Shown here piece after piece: positions 8,062 to 16,649 of a stretch of 64,000 nucleotides of DNA (positions are counted from its first letter, which is position 1; each line of letters begins with the position of its first letter). Below the pieces are notes generated by a model. That model did not search any database. It saw only the letters and a program-made list of their open reading frames with translations, and was not told the DNA's origin. This DNA comes from JAABQG01 sp963726365. Lineage in GTDB: Bacteria > Pseudomonadota > Gammaproteobacteria > Burkholderiales > Burkholderiaceae_C. The stretch is taken from contig CAVSCI010000027.1 of the NCBI GenBank assembly GCA_963726365.1, forward strand, positions 1 through 64,000, read 5' to 3'. Both the position numbers and the translations under genes were made by a program.

Positions 8062-9471
8062 TTACTTGTTCCCCTTTTGCGTTGCGGCGACCTGCCTGTC
8101 GACTGGCAAGGTGATTGTGAACACTGCCCCGGCCGCCGGCTCGGACTTCACGCGGATGCTTCCATTGGCAGCAAGGATGACGCGTTTGCAGAACGCCAGA
8201 CCCAGACCATGTCCAGTGCCCTGGTCGGTAGAGAAAAAGGGCTCGAACACCCGCTGCAGGGAGGCTGCGTCGATGCCGATACCCTTGTCCGAAATCGTGA
8301 TGCGCCCCTCGGCCTGTCGGCTGCCCACCTCAATGCGGAGATCGCCCGGGTTCAGCACCGAACTCGACGCCTGCAGCGAATGCAGCGCGTTTTTTACCAG
8401 GTTGTCCAGGACACGCAAGAACTGTGTGTGCGAACCCCGGAACCAGAAGTCGTTGTGAATGATGACGTCGACACAGTCAAGCTCGCGCGAAGTCCGATAC
8501 GGGTAGGCGGCAATGACTTCCTCCACCAGTTCACGTGCCGAGATGCGGTCCTGGTATTGTGAAAGCTGCAGCAGACGTGCATTCGAAATCTGCATGTCAA
8601 TGTGATGGTTCATCGAACGTGCCAGGGCGTGCAGTCGCTGGGCCAGCTTCTCAAGCTTTCCTGCTCTTGGACCATCGGGCTGGCGTTTCGCCTCGATCAG
8701 AATTGCATCAGCGATCAGACCAGCCGTGGAAAGTGGCGTGCGGAGCTCGTGCGCCATGATGCCGATGGTGGTCAGTGAGTGACTCAGCCTTTCACGACGC
8801 AAGTTGGCGCCGGAGAGGCCCAGCATCATGCCTGTGAGCCAGGCAAACGCAAGGACGACGAGATGGGCAACGGGCTGTGTTGTGCCCGCCGGCGTCATGG
8901 CGCCCGCCAGCGTTGTGCCGATCAGGAAGCCCGCGATGGAGCCGGCGGCAGCGATGCGCCAGTCCGTCAGGTGGTAGTAACAGAGCACGACAGTCGCCAG
9001 GCTGGCAATCCATACGGCGTTGTGATCGTTCATCACATACATCCAGCTGAAAAACAGGGGCAGTTCAATGAAGGCGACAGCGTCGAAAAGATGCTGCGTG
9101 GAGGGGCTGGACGGGGCACTCGAAAACCGGTTCAACATCAGCAGCGCCCCGAGCAGTGCCATGCCACAGCGCATCCAGAAGTTTTCATAGGGCTGCGGCA
9201 GCCAGACGCTCCAGATCCAGTAGAACAGCGGTTGGCCTATGAGCGAGAAGACGCCGATCGACTTGAGGCGAATCTGGGAGGGGTGAAGAATGGATTCAAG
9301 GGGCGCGAGCAGCACCTCCTCCCGGAGCCGTTTCGCGGTGGCATGGTCAAGCAGCCATCGCCATGACAACGGTTTGGTCAAATGATTCTCCGCAACAAAG
9401 GGAACCCCTCCGCAAAAAACGAAGGCCTGTTGTTCAATGGTATTGTCAGGGTTTTCTCCCCGCATGTTCAT
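8062..9471 (-). CDS. CqsS/LqsS-like membrane sensor histidine kinase
   Basis: This is the likely receptor kinase for the alpha-hydroxyketone signal. The N-terminal region (about residues 70-220) has six hydrophobic segments and matches Vibrio CqsS in short marker stretches: WLPQPYENFWMRCG and FFSWMYVMNDHNAVW against WFPQSYENLGLRC and FFAFMMLMNDWSTIW. The kinase core follows, with His241 in MAHELRTPLST, an N box (NLVKNALHSL) and glycine boxes DKGIGID and GTGHGLGLAFCK. There is no fused receiver, unlike CqsS; that role falls to the next gene. The start is uncertain: ATG at 9471 has an AGGGGGG ribosome-binding site but overlaps the divergent luxR-type start, while TTG at 9381 follows GCGGAG and would avoid the overlap. 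Confidence 0.9.
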   Translation of the reverse strand: MNMRGENPDNTIEQQAFVFCGGVPFVAENHLTKPLSWRWLLDHATAKRLREEVLLAPLESILHPSQIRLKSIGVFSLIGQPLFYWIWSVWLPQPYENFWMRCGMALLGALLMLNRFSSAPSSPSTQHLFDAVAFIELPLFFSWMYVMNDHNAVWIASLATVVLCYYHLTDWRIAAAGSIAGFLIGTTLAGAMTPAGTTQPVAHLVVLAFAWLTGMMLGLSGANLRRERLSHSLTTIGIMAHELRTPLSTAGLIADAILIEAKRQPDGPRAGKLEKLAQRLHALARSMNHHIDMQISNARLLQLSQYQDRISARELVEEVIAAYPYRTSRELDCVDVIIHNDFWFRGSHTQFLRVLDNLVKNALHSLQASSSVLNPGDLRIEVGSRQAEGRITISDKGIGIDAASLQRVFEPFFSTDQGTGHGLGLAFCKRVILAANGSIRVKSEPAAGAVFTITLPVDRQVAATQKGNK

Positions 9472-10138
9472 GCACCCCCCTGTTAACTTTGACAGTGTCG
9501 CCCTCGACGCAATGCTGAGTGAATGGCTCCGGGCCCTGGGGGAGTTCTCGGTGGAAGCCGTGGTGGTTCTTGGGCCTGATCCGTTTGCCGCGCCGGACCA
9601 GCGACTGGTGCTGGCCCTGCATCCACCGCGACTGATCGAGGCTGCGAGATCCTTGGCTGAAAGCCCGGACTTCGGCGCGCCCTGGCGTGATTCTGATGCG
9701 CCGCTGGTGGCCTGGCAGCATATCGCCAAATCAGCCTTCGAAACGCAAAGCCGATGGCGTCGCCTCTGGCTGGGGCATGGCTACCAGAGCGTGGTCCGCG
9801 TTGAGTTTCCTTTGCCTGCAGGGCGGGCGTTCGAATGTTTCCTGTTCAGTCCACGTGAGTTTCACGACCGGTCTGACGCCGCCGCGCTGGCATGGTCGGT
9901 GCTGAATCTCTGGCCACTTCTGCGCCGGACCCTGGTCGAGGCGCGTGGTGTTCTGAGTCCGCGTGAGCGCGAATGCCTCGCGCTCGCATTTGATGGACTG
10001 ACAGCGCGCCAGTGCGCGGTTCGGATGGGATGCACAGAACGCACGGTGAACTACCACCTGGCCAACGCCATGGCCAAACTCAAGGTTGACAACAAACTCG
10101 CGGCGGTTCAGCGGGCCTGCTGGATCGGCGCTCTCTGA
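9437..10138 (+). CDS. LuxR-family transcriptional regulator
   Basis: The 233 residues end in a clear LuxR-type helix-turn-helix (about 172-230): LSPRERECLALAFDGLTARQ followed by CTERTVNYHLANAMAKLKVDNKLAAVQRA. The N-terminal 165 residues resemble an autoinducer-binding domain (WLGHGYQSVVRVEFPLPAGR), but I cannot confirm the ligand-contact residues. No luxI-type synthase is nearby, so it would be an orphan LuxR. Start choice is open: ATG at 9437 (weak GAAGG), 9464, 9470 or 9511. With 9511 the lux-box-like element at 9480-9495 would be upstream rather than inside the gene. It diverges from the sensor kinase and its end overlaps the amidase tail by 31 bases. Confidence 0.87.
   Translation: MVLSGFSPRMFMHPPVNFDSVALDAMLSEWLRALGEFSVEAVVVLGPDPFAAPDQRLVLALHPPRLIEAARSLAESPDFGAPWRDSDAPLVAWQHIAKSAFETQSRWRRLWLGHGYQSVVRVEFPLPAGRAFECFLFSPREFHDRSDAAALAWSVLNLWPLLRRTLVEARGVLSPRERECLALAFDGLTARQCAVRMGCTERTVNYHLANAMAKLKVDNKLAAVQRACWIGAL
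9480..9495. promoter_or_regulatory. Second lux-box-like element (CTGT-N8-ACAG) at the kinase/luxR divergent start
   Basis: The sequence CTGTTAACTTTGACAG shares 13 of 16 bases, plus a preceding CCC run, with the centre of the 28-bp palindrome upstream of cqsA. It directly abuts the ribosome-binding site of the kinase ATG at 9471 and lies beside the candidate luxR-type starts. The repeat of the same core in the same locus supports a shared regulator, probably the adjacent LuxR protein. Confidence 0.6.
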
Positions 10139-11553
10139 ATCACGTCCTGCGACACCTGCTCATAGGCGTGGGCCAGTTGCAGCACTGAAAAATCACCCTG
10201 CGGCTTGCCGATGACCTGCAGGCCCATTGGCAAGCCGTTACTGCCAAATCCGGCGGGCATGTTGATGCACGGCAACCCGGCGAATGTGGCGTAGATCACA
10301 ACCTCCATCCAGCGGTGGTAGGTGTCCATGGCCACCTCGTTGATCCGACCGGGCCAGCGTTCGCTCACATTGAACGGCCAGACCTGCGCCGTAGGCAGGA
10401 TGAGGTAGTCATATTCATCGAAGAGCGCCAGCATCTTCTGGAAAAAGTCCGTTCGCGCGACGCTTGCTGAAAGAAATTGTGCACCTGTCACGCCTTGGGC
10501 CTGGTCGTGTTCCCACAGGGCTTCGGGTTTGAGGTGTTCGCGGTTTCGGGCCTGCAACAGAAAGGGTGCGATGCGCGACGCGACCAGCAGCTTTCGCCAG
10601 ACCAGCCATGCCTGCCAGACGCGTTCAGGCGCCATGCCCAGCTTCGCAGGCTCAACCCGACAACCCAGGCCGGCGAGGCGCTGCAATCCCTGGTCACATA
10701 CCTCAAGGATGCCGGGCTCCATCGGAAGGTAGCCTTCGAGGTCGCCCAGCCATCCGATTTGGATGCGTCGCAGGTTTTCAGGCTCCAGTTTGAGCGGATC
10801 CAGGAAAGAAAGGCCGTCTTGCGCTATCGAAAGAGGAGTTCCTGGATCGTAGCCTGCCTGTACCGACAGCAAACGTGCAACATCCTGCACGGTGCGTCCC
10901 ATCGGTCCCTCGGTGCCCAGTTGCGATACCCAGATGTCCTGCACCGGCGCCATCGGTACGCGGCCCTGGGAGGGGCGCAGTCCGAACACGTTGTTCCACG
11001 CCGCCGGATTGCGCAGACTGCCCATGAAGTCGGAGCCGTCGGCCACTGGCAGCATGCGCTGTGCCAGCGCCACGGCCGCGCCGCCACTGCTGCCACCGGC
11101 AGACAGGGCCGCATCGTAGGCGTTGCGTGTGGGGCCGAACACTTCGTTGAACGTGTGCGAGCCCAGGCCGAATTCGGGCACGTTGGTTTTGCCCATGACA
11201 ATGCAGCCAGCGGCCTTCATGCGCCTGGCCATCAGGCCGTCTTCGGCCGGAACGAAGTCGCGCATCAGCGGGGAACCCAGCGTGGTGGGCAGGCCGGCCG
11301 CGTTCGACAGGTCCTTGATGGCCTGGGGCATGCCATGCATCCAGCCCATCGATTCACCGCGGGCGACTTGCGCGTCGCGCTCATCTGCCTGCCGGAGCAA
11401 GAGCGAGTCGTCACGCAGGCTGACGATCGCGTTGAAGGTTGGATTGACGGCGTGGATGCGTTCCAGATAGGCCTGCATCACCTCCCGACACGAAACCTGC
11501 CGGCTGTGTATCGCAACCGAAAGTGCACTGGCCGAAAGATCTGTGATGCGCAC
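10108..11553 (-). CDS. Amidase (amidase signature family)
   Basis: This is a predicted amide hydrolase of 481 residues with the Ser-cisSer-Lys catalytic triad: lysine in PQAIKDLSNAAG, the Gly/Ser-rich signature AGGSSGGAAVALAQRMLPVADGSDFMGSLRNPA, and the family C-terminus PCINMPAGFGSNGLPMGLQVIG. No transit or signal peptide is seen, so it should be cytosolic. The substrate is unknown; this group is often annotated as amidase or GatA-like, but no gatB or gatC is present, so a role in tRNA amidation is unlikely. It is monocistronic and overlaps the luxR-type gene tail to tail by 31 bases. Confidence 0.9.
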   Translation of the reverse strand: MRITDLSASALSVAIHSRQVSCREVMQAYLERIHAVNPTFNAIVSLRDDSLLLRQADERDAQVARGESMGWMHGMPQAIKDLSNAAGLPTTLGSPLMRDFVPAEDGLMARRMKAAGCIVMGKTNVPEFGLGSHTFNEVFGPTRNAYDAALSAGGSSGGAAVALAQRMLPVADGSDFMGSLRNPAAWNNVFGLRPSQGRVPMAPVQDIWVSQLGTEGPMGRTVQDVARLLSVQAGYDPGTPLSIAQDGLSFLDPLKLEPENLRRIQIGWLGDLEGYLPMEPGILEVCDQGLQRLAGLGCRVEPAKLGMAPERVWQAWLVWRKLLVASRIAPFLLQARNREHLKPEALWEHDQAQGVTGAQFLSASVARTDFFQKMLALFDEYDYLILPTAQVWPFNVSERWPGRINEVAMDTYHRWMEVVIYATFAGLPCINMPAGFGSNGLPMGLQVIGKPQGDFSVLQLAHAYEQVSQDVIQRAPIQQAR

Positions 11554-11581
11554 GGACGGATGAAAGGGCAGGGCGATGAAT

Positions 11582-12088
11582 TCAGGCCAAGGCAGGGATA
11601 CGCAACTTCTGGCCGGGATAAATTCTGTCAGGATGGCTCAACATCGGCTTGTTGGCCTCAAAAATTACCGGGTATTTGTTGGCGTTGCCATAGTAGGTCT
11701 TGGCAATGGCCGAAAGCGTGTCGCCGCGCACGACGTCGTGGTAGCGTGCCTCGTCTGCGGGCGTGGCGATGGACATCAGGTTTTCCACTTCCCTGACACC
11801 GCCGACGTTGCCACAGCACAGCGTGACTTTCTCGCTGGCTTCCTGGGTCGGCGCCTCACCTTGCACCGTCACCTTGCCGCTGGCGCCATCAAACGAGACA
11901 TACAGGCCCGAGACGCCGAGGTTCTGGGTCTCGATGTAGTCGCGAATGGCATGGGCGGCGGTGGTATTGAGTTCGTCAAGCGTGGCTTGGGCTGCCGGGT
12001 CGCTCGCCGCTGCTTCAGCGGCCTTTTCGACTTCCTTGTGCCCAAACAGCTTTTCACCGGCTTCCTTGATGAAACTGAACATGCCCAT
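11582..12088 (-). CDS. lysM: BON and LysM domain protein (LysM/Kbp family)
   Basis: This 168-residue protein has an N-terminal amphipathic stretch (MGMFSFIKEAGEKLFG), a BON domain (about 45-105, VSFDGASGKVTVQGEAPTQE) and a C-terminal LysM domain (about 115-165, YHDVVRGDTLSAIAKTYYGN to YPGQKLRIP). The architecture and length match E. coli YgaU/Kbp, a potassium-binding protein that also carries a LysM domain. There is no signal peptide, as in that family. It stands alone, 28 bases downstream of the amidase start. Its role in this organism (K+ or osmotic stress, or envelope binding) is inferred from the family only. Confidence 0.88.
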   Translation of the reverse strand: MGMFSFIKEAGEKLFGHKEVEKAAEAAASDPAAQATLDELNTTAAHAIRDYIETQNLGVSGLYVSFDGASGKVTVQGEAPTQEASEKVTLCCGNVGGVREVENLMSIATPADEARYHDVVRGDTLSAIAKTYYGNANKYPVIFEANKPMLSHPDRIYPGQKLRIPALA

Positions 12089-12183
12089 GATGACGACTCC
12101 TGTGACGGTATTGAGGAATTCACTTTAACCGTTCTGGCAAACCCTCTTCTGTCTGCCTCGCGAAACCCGCAATAATGCGGCGC

Positions 12184-12954
12184 ATGACTTTCCTGGCCAT
12201 TGATGTGGGCAATACGCGGCTGAAGTGGGCGCTTTATGAAGCGCCGGCTCCTGGTGCGACAGTGCTGTCCCAAGGCGTTGAGTTCCTCGAAAACATCGAA
12301 AAGCTGGGCGAGGGTGACTGGGCCGGTTTGCCGGCGCCCGACCGTATGCTGGGGTGCATCGTCGCCGGCGAAGCCGTCAAGCGCCGTGTGCAGGAGCAGA
12401 TGGAGCTCTGGGACGTCGCGGCAAACTGGGTGGTTTCAAGTGCAGCGGAGGCCGGCGTAGTCAACGGCTACGACTATCCAACCCGGTTGGGTCCGGACCG
12501 CTGGGTGGCGATGATTGGTGCGCGTCACCGCATGTTGTCAATGGGCCCCGCCCGGCCGATGGTGGTGGTGATGGTCGGGACGGCGGTTACGGTCGAGGCC
12601 ATGGATGCCGATGGTCGTTTCCTGGGGGGATTGATCCTGCCGGGTCACGGCATCATGCTGCGGGCGCTGGAGTCGGGCACCGCAGGCCTTCATGTACCCA
12701 CTGGTGAGGTCCGCGAGTTTCCTACCAACACCAGCGACGCGCTGACCAGTGGCGGCACCTATGCCATTGCTGGCGCGGTGGAGTGCATGGTCCGCAACGT
12801 CCGCCAGCACTGTGGCGCGGAGCCGATGTGCATCATGACGGGCGGCGCGGGCTGGAAGATGGCCCCCTCGCTTTCGGTGCATTTCGAGCTGGTGGAGAGC
12901 CTCATTTTTGACGGCTTGCTGGTGATTGCACAACAACGCTACGGATTGAGGTAG
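12184..12954 (+). CDS. coaX: Type III pantothenate kinase
   Basis: CoaX phosphorylates pantothenate, the first step of coenzyme A synthesis, and is the bacterial alternative to CoaA. In 256 residues the ASKHA-type motifs are visible: DVGNTRLKW near the start, RLGPDRW, VGTAVTVEAMD and GGLILPG. The usual third motif reads GTA-T-x-D; here a glutamate (TVEAMD) stands at the aspartate position, a conservative difference. I chose ATG at 12184 because the protein then begins MTFLAIDVGNT; an in-frame ATG 9 bases earlier is possible. Neither has a strong ribosome-binding site. birA, often next to coaX, is not present. CoA supply fits the acyl-CoA-rich surroundings, though this is an essential gene in any case. 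Confidence 0.93.
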   Translation: MTFLAIDVGNTRLKWALYEAPAPGATVLSQGVEFLENIEKLGEGDWAGLPAPDRMLGCIVAGEAVKRRVQEQMELWDVAANWVVSSAAEAGVVNGYDYPTRLGPDRWVAMIGARHRMLSMGPARPMVVVMVGTAVTVEAMDADGRFLGGLILPGHGIMLRALESGTAGLHVPTGEVREFPTNTSDALTSGGTYAIAGAVECMVRNVRQHCGAEPMCIMTGGAGWKMAPSLSVHFELVESLIFDGLLVIAQQRYGLR

Positions 12955-13054
12955 CGGGTAATGCCGGCAACCGTGCGGGTCGATTCATCCCTCGCAACTT
13001 CTTTTTTCCAGCAAACATTGGCCGTCATTCAATGGCCCGCTGAATGCAGCGGTG

Positions 13055-13828
13055 CTAATCCTGCAGTTCAGCGCGCGCCAGATCGCGATCCAGGCGCTCC
13101 TTGGCATCCATCGGCGTGATTGCAGCGGCCTGCTGGTACAGCCTGGTGGCCTCCGGGTGATCGGGTTGACCTTCCAGCATCACCAGGCCGCGGGCATATT
13201 CCAGCTTTGCCATTGCAGATTCAGGGTTCAGTGCCAGCGCGTCCGCGAACATCTTGAGCCCGGTCTCCTTTCTGGCGCCGTAGGTCATGCCGCCGATCAG
13301 TGAGCCGACCTTGTCGATGACCTCGGCGTGAAAGGTCCCCAGCGCGATGTGAGCGTCCGCATGCTGTGGCTGGAGCTCGATGGTTCTTTCAAGTGCTTCC
13401 TTCACCCGCTTCCCCAGTCCCTGCGCCAGCGCGCGGGCCACGCTGATGCCCTGGCTGTAGCGCCCCAGCGCGTACGCCTGCCAGAACCATGCATTGGGAT
13501 TGGCGGGCTGCTGGATCGCAAGTTCCCGAGCGCGTTCTGCGGACTCCAGGAACAGGACCAGTCGGTCTTTCTCCCGGCTTTCGAGGTAGTTGGCATAAAT
13601 GCAGGCCGCCTTGTTGGCCACGGTCACCCCCTCAACGCCGGCCCGCAGGCCAGTTTCGAAAGCTCTTTGAAATTCGCCGCTGTGAAAAAGCGCCCACGCC
13701 ATCAGCACATCATCATTTCCGGGTAGCGGTTCGGCGTCGCCCGCATGCAGTCGTGCCCAGTGTTGCCTGACGGACGCGACGTTGAACGCATACTCGCCGG
13801 CGTGGGGGAAAGGCTTCCATGGAGCCAT
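13055..13828 (-). CDS. TPR-repeat protein of unknown function
   Basis: This 257-residue, probably cytosolic helical protein contains tetratricopeptide-like repeats, for example LERTIELQPQHADAHIALGT and FADALALNPESAMAKLEYAR, each with the TPR alternation of small and aromatic residues. It has no signal peptide or catalytic motif. It begins 19 bases after the stop of the TetR gene upstream and is probably co-transcribed with it, so it may belong to that regulator's target unit. The function is unknown. Confidence 0.8.
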   Translation of the reverse strand: MAPWKPFPHAGEYAFNVASVRQHWARLHAGDAEPLPGNDDVLMAWALFHSGEFQRAFETGLRAGVEGVTVANKAACIYANYLESREKDRLVLFLESAERARELAIQQPANPNAWFWQAYALGRYSQGISVARALAQGLGKRVKEALERTIELQPQHADAHIALGTFHAEVIDKVGSLIGGMTYGARKETGLKMFADALALNPESAMAKLEYARGLVMLEGQPDHPEATRLYQQAAAITPMDAKERLDRDLARAELQD

Positions 13829-13847
13829 CGAGAGTCTCTCCTGTGAA

Positions 13848-14510
13848 CTACTTCTCGTCCTGGTGGTAGGCGTCCACCAGCCCCATCAGGTGGCGACGCT
13901 GGCTGGTTTCCAGGTAAGGCACCAGCAAGTTGAGCACATGGTGCGCGCCCCGCATCAGGGCGGTTTGGGCATGCTCGGGTTCCAGTGCATGACGCGGGTC
14001 GCGCACGTACTCGTAGCTCAGCCAATAGGTCAATACAACCACCATGCTCGTCGCGGTTGCTTCCACTTCGCGTGAGTCAATGCTGACGGTGCCTGCCCTG
14101 CTCATGCTGTCGAGCAACGACTTGACCGCGCGGGCTTTGTTCTTGAGTACCCACTGGAAATGGGTCTCCAGACGCCGGTTCTTGCTGAGCAGATCGTTGA
14201 GATCGCGGTAAAGGAATCGGTACTGCCAGATCAATTCGAACAAGGTATGCATGAAGAACCACGCGTCCTCGACATCGCGCACATTGTCGCTGGCATTGAG
14301 CAACTCGCTCAGCGAGCGCTCGTAGCGGTCAAACAGGCTGTTGATCAGTTCGTCCTTGGCCGGGTAATGGTAATAGAGGTTTCCGGGGCTGATGTTGAGT
14401 TCGGCAGAGATCAGGGTGGTGGAGACGTTCGGCTCACCGAACCGGTTGAACAGCTCCAGTGTGACTTCCAATATGCGTTCAGCCGTTCGGCGCGGCGCCT
14501 TTTTTGCCAT
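13848..14510 (-). CDS. TetR/AcrR-family transcriptional regulator
   Basis: The protein has 220 residues with an N-terminal TetR DNA-binding domain (about 8-55: ERILEVTLELFNRFGEPNVS and ISPGNLYYHYPAKDELI). The C-terminal ligand domain contains the conserved stretch FLYRDLNDLLSKNRRLETHF, typical of a widespread proteobacterial TetR subgroup without a known ligand. It is followed by the TPR-protein gene at a 19-base gap. It probably represses itself and that gene, but I saw no obvious operator palindrome in the 94 bases upstream. Confidence 0.88.
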   Translation of the reverse strand: MAKKAPRRTAERILEVTLELFNRFGEPNVSTTLISAELNISPGNLYYHYPAKDELINSLFDRYERSLSELLNASDNVRDVEDAWFFMHTLFELIWQYRFLYRDLNDLLSKNRRLETHFQWVLKNKARAVKSLLDSMSRAGTVSIDSREVEATATSMVVVLTYWLSYEYVRDPRHALEPEHAQTALMRGAHHVLNLLVPYLETSQRRHLMGLVDAYHQDEK

Positions 14511-14604
14511 GGGTGTCTGCCTCCTCGTAATTACTTGTACTTTAACCCGCTCACCCGCCAGGGAAAAGTGAAGTGCTCAGGAGGAGTTGCCGGAGCCGGC
14601 CACT

Positions 14605-15939
14605 TCAAACCGTGCCGTGTCGGCGCGCTCTGGGGTTCACCACGTCACCAAGGTCTTCCATGACCTCCTGCAACGACACGATGGCCTGCCCGATGCGGCT
14701 GCGCGGCTTGACGGGTACGACAAGCTGGCGCCTCGTGTCGTCGAGCACGTCCATGTTCAGGGTGATCCCGTGGCGGGCAAACCGGCCTGAGTAGCCTGCG
14801 CGGCGCGAACGAAGCATGTGACGCGTCTGCTGGTAGGCATGTTCGGCAAGGTGACGACGCTGGCCGTAACTGAAGGTGTTGGCCAGATACATCTCGGGGT
14901 CGCGGTGGTCGGGCTCGAACAAGACAATGTCGGTCTCGGGATAGGCGCGCTCGTAGCCCTTGATGCCGAGTTCCATGCGCGAATGGATGATCGAGCGAAA
15001 AGTCTGGCTCAGCACGGAAGGCAGCCCGCCGTCCACGATGCGCGGGATGCGGCGCCTCTCGGGGGGAAGACCGCGTTGCATGACCTGCACGATCTCCGGC
15101 AACGTGGCATCAAAGGGCACCAGCGGGTTCATGCAGATCATCAGGTCCATGCCTTGGTCCAGCGCCACCGACGCATGCATGGTCTTCTTGAGGGCGCCGT
15201 CGACGTAGTAGTGGGCGTCAATCTCCACAGGCGGGAAGAGTCCTGGCAATGCTGAGCTCGCCTGAACAGCTTTTGAAATCGGGATGTGGTCCCAGCCGGG
15301 TCTTCCGAAGGGTGCGGCCTCGCCGCTGTCAAGGTTGGTCGCGACCAGCGTCAACTGTGTCTTGAGCTTGCGGAAATCGTTGGTGCGTCCCTCGCGCGCG
15401 AACAGGCTTGACAGGCGGTGATCGACCTCATCGTTGGCGAAAAGGCCCGTGGGCAGGGCTGGGCCAAGACGTTCCAACGCGCTGATCAGGGAGCGTCGCT
15501 CAACCAGCAGTCGCCACAGGGCCGATGTGGTCAACCCCGGGAGCATGATGGCTCGGCGCGCAAATTCGCCCCAGGCGGGCACTGTCAGCCAGGATGGGTC
15601 GAAGACTTCGGCGCTTTCGTCGCTGTTTTCGATGAACCCGGCACAGAGCTCACGCGGCGTCATGCCATTGGCCAGTGCAGCGGCGATGAAGCCGCCGGCC
15701 GACACACCCACATAGTGGTCGAGCTGGGTCAGATCAAGGCCGACAAGAGATTCTTCGAGCGCGCACAACGCACCAATCTCATAGATGGCACCCAGGGGCC
15801 CGCCCCCGGCGAGGGCCAGTGCGATCCGCGGGCGCCCGCTTGCGTGCACGCGCGGAGTTTCAGGCCGGCCGGACAGGGATTCCTTGCGGTCGACTGGTTT
15901 CGGGACAAGACGAAGGGGACGTGGTTTTTTCGTGCTCAT
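14605..15939 (-). CDS. Patatin-like phospholipase family protein
   Basis: This is a predicted lipid acyl hydrolase of 444 residues. The patatin catalytic elements are present: the oxyanion-hole loop ALAGGGPLGAIYEIG, the nucleophile elbow GVSAGG (Gly-x-Ser-x-Gly) and the catalytic Asp in YVDGALKK. No signal peptide is seen. It stands alone between the TetR gene and the phasin gene. In PHA-producing bacteria patatin-fold proteins may act on membrane lipids or granules; the physiological substrate here is not determinable. Confidence 0.9.
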   Translation of the reverse strand: MSTKKPRPLRLVPKPVDRKESLSGRPETPRVHASGRPRIALALAGGGPLGAIYEIGALCALEESLVGLDLTQLDHYVGVSAGGFIAAALANGMTPRELCAGFIENSDESAEVFDPSWLTVPAWGEFARRAIMLPGLTTSALWRLLVERRSLISALERLGPALPTGLFANDEVDHRLSSLFAREGRTNDFRKLKTQLTLVATNLDSGEAAPFGRPGWDHIPISKAVQASSALPGLFPPVEIDAHYYVDGALKKTMHASVALDQGMDLMICMNPLVPFDATLPEIVQVMQRGLPPERRRIPRIVDGGLPSVLSQTFRSIIHSRMELGIKGYERAYPETDIVLFEPDHRDPEMYLANTFSYGQRRHLAEHAYQQTRHMLRSRRAGYSGRFARHGITLNMDVLDDTRRQLVVPVKPRSRIGQAIVSLQEVMEDLGDVVNPRARRHGTV

Positions 15940-15990
15940 GATCGGTCAGTGTAGGCGCTCAAGGACAGGGAGAGTGCTGCAATGCAACAC

Positions 15991-16025
15991 GCAAAAAACG
16001 AAAGGGGCGAACCCGTCGCCCCTTT
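15991..16025 (-). terminator. Rho-independent terminator of the phasin gene
   Basis: A 10-bp perfect stem (AAAGGGGCGA with TCGCCCCTTT, 5-base loop) is followed on the minus strand by a T-rich run. It lies about 40 bases beyond the phasin stop, so it ends the phasin transcript before the patatin gene. Confidence 0.85.
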
Positions 16026-16067
16026 GCTTGTGTCAAACCACCCGAATTTCATCCGGGCTCAGCCGGA

Positions 16068-16649
16068 TTACGCTGCAACAGCTTCCGTCTTGCTCGGGGC
16101 AACGGCCTTGCGGACAGGCGCACGCTTGGGCGCAGCCTTTGCAGCGCCGCTACGAGCCTTGCTGGCGGACTTCGGTGCCGCCTTGGCCGCAGGCTTGCGA
16201 GGCGCCGCCGCCTTGACCGTTGCAGGCGCTTTCGCCGATAGTTTTTGCACGCTCTTGTTCAGTTCGTCGATACGGGCGATCAATGCGTCCACATCCTTGG
16301 AAGAAGGCACGCCGAGCTTGTTCAATGCTTTTGCGACGCGCTCTTCAAAAATGTTCTCCAGCTTGTCCCACTGACCGGTTGCCTTGGTCGTGATGCCGGT
16401 GGCCATGTTGGCCATCTTGCTGGTCGCCTCTGTAATTCTTTCCTCGGCCGCAGCTTGCGTCTTGCGCTGGATCGACACGCCTTCCTTGACCAGCGTCTCG
16501 AACACCTTGCCGCCTTCAGATTGGGCTTTGGTGAACGCACCCAAGCCTGCCTGCCAGATCTGCTGGGCGGAATCCTTGACGGTCCCTTTCAGCAGGACGG
16601 GAGATTTCTTGGGGGTGCTCGATTTTTTCTGCAGTTTTTTGACCATCAT
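16068..16649 (-). CDS. Phasin-family protein with histone-like C-terminal tail
   Basis: This is a predicted polyhydroxyalkanoate granule surface protein. The central part (about 25-130) is helical and phasin-like (IWQAGLGAFTKAQSEGGKVFETLVKEG). The last 60 residues are rich in Ala, Lys and Pro (KAAAPRKPAAKAAPKSASKA), like the DNA-binding tail of Pseudomonas PhaF, which links granules to the nucleoid. The N-terminus is also lysine-rich. At 193 residues it is within the range of such phasins. It is monocistronic with its own terminator. Other storage-lipid genes in the window (PHA-system protein at 52 kb, wax ester synthase at 55 kb) support this role. Confidence 0.87.
   Translation of the reverse strand: MMVKKLQKKSSTPKKSPVLLKGTVKDSAQQIWQAGLGAFTKAQSEGGKVFETLVKEGVSIQRKTQAAAEERITEATSKMANMATGITTKATGQWDKLENIFEERVAKALNKLGVPSSKDVDALIARIDELNKSVQKLSAKAPATVKAAAPRKPAAKAAPKSASKARSGAAKAAPKRAPVRKAVAPSKTEAVAA

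Noticed and set aside
9731..10057. Open frame on the minus strand inside the LuxR-type gene
   Set aside because: It lies wholly within a well-supported gene, shows no family motif and has the composition of an antisense frame in GC-rich DNA.
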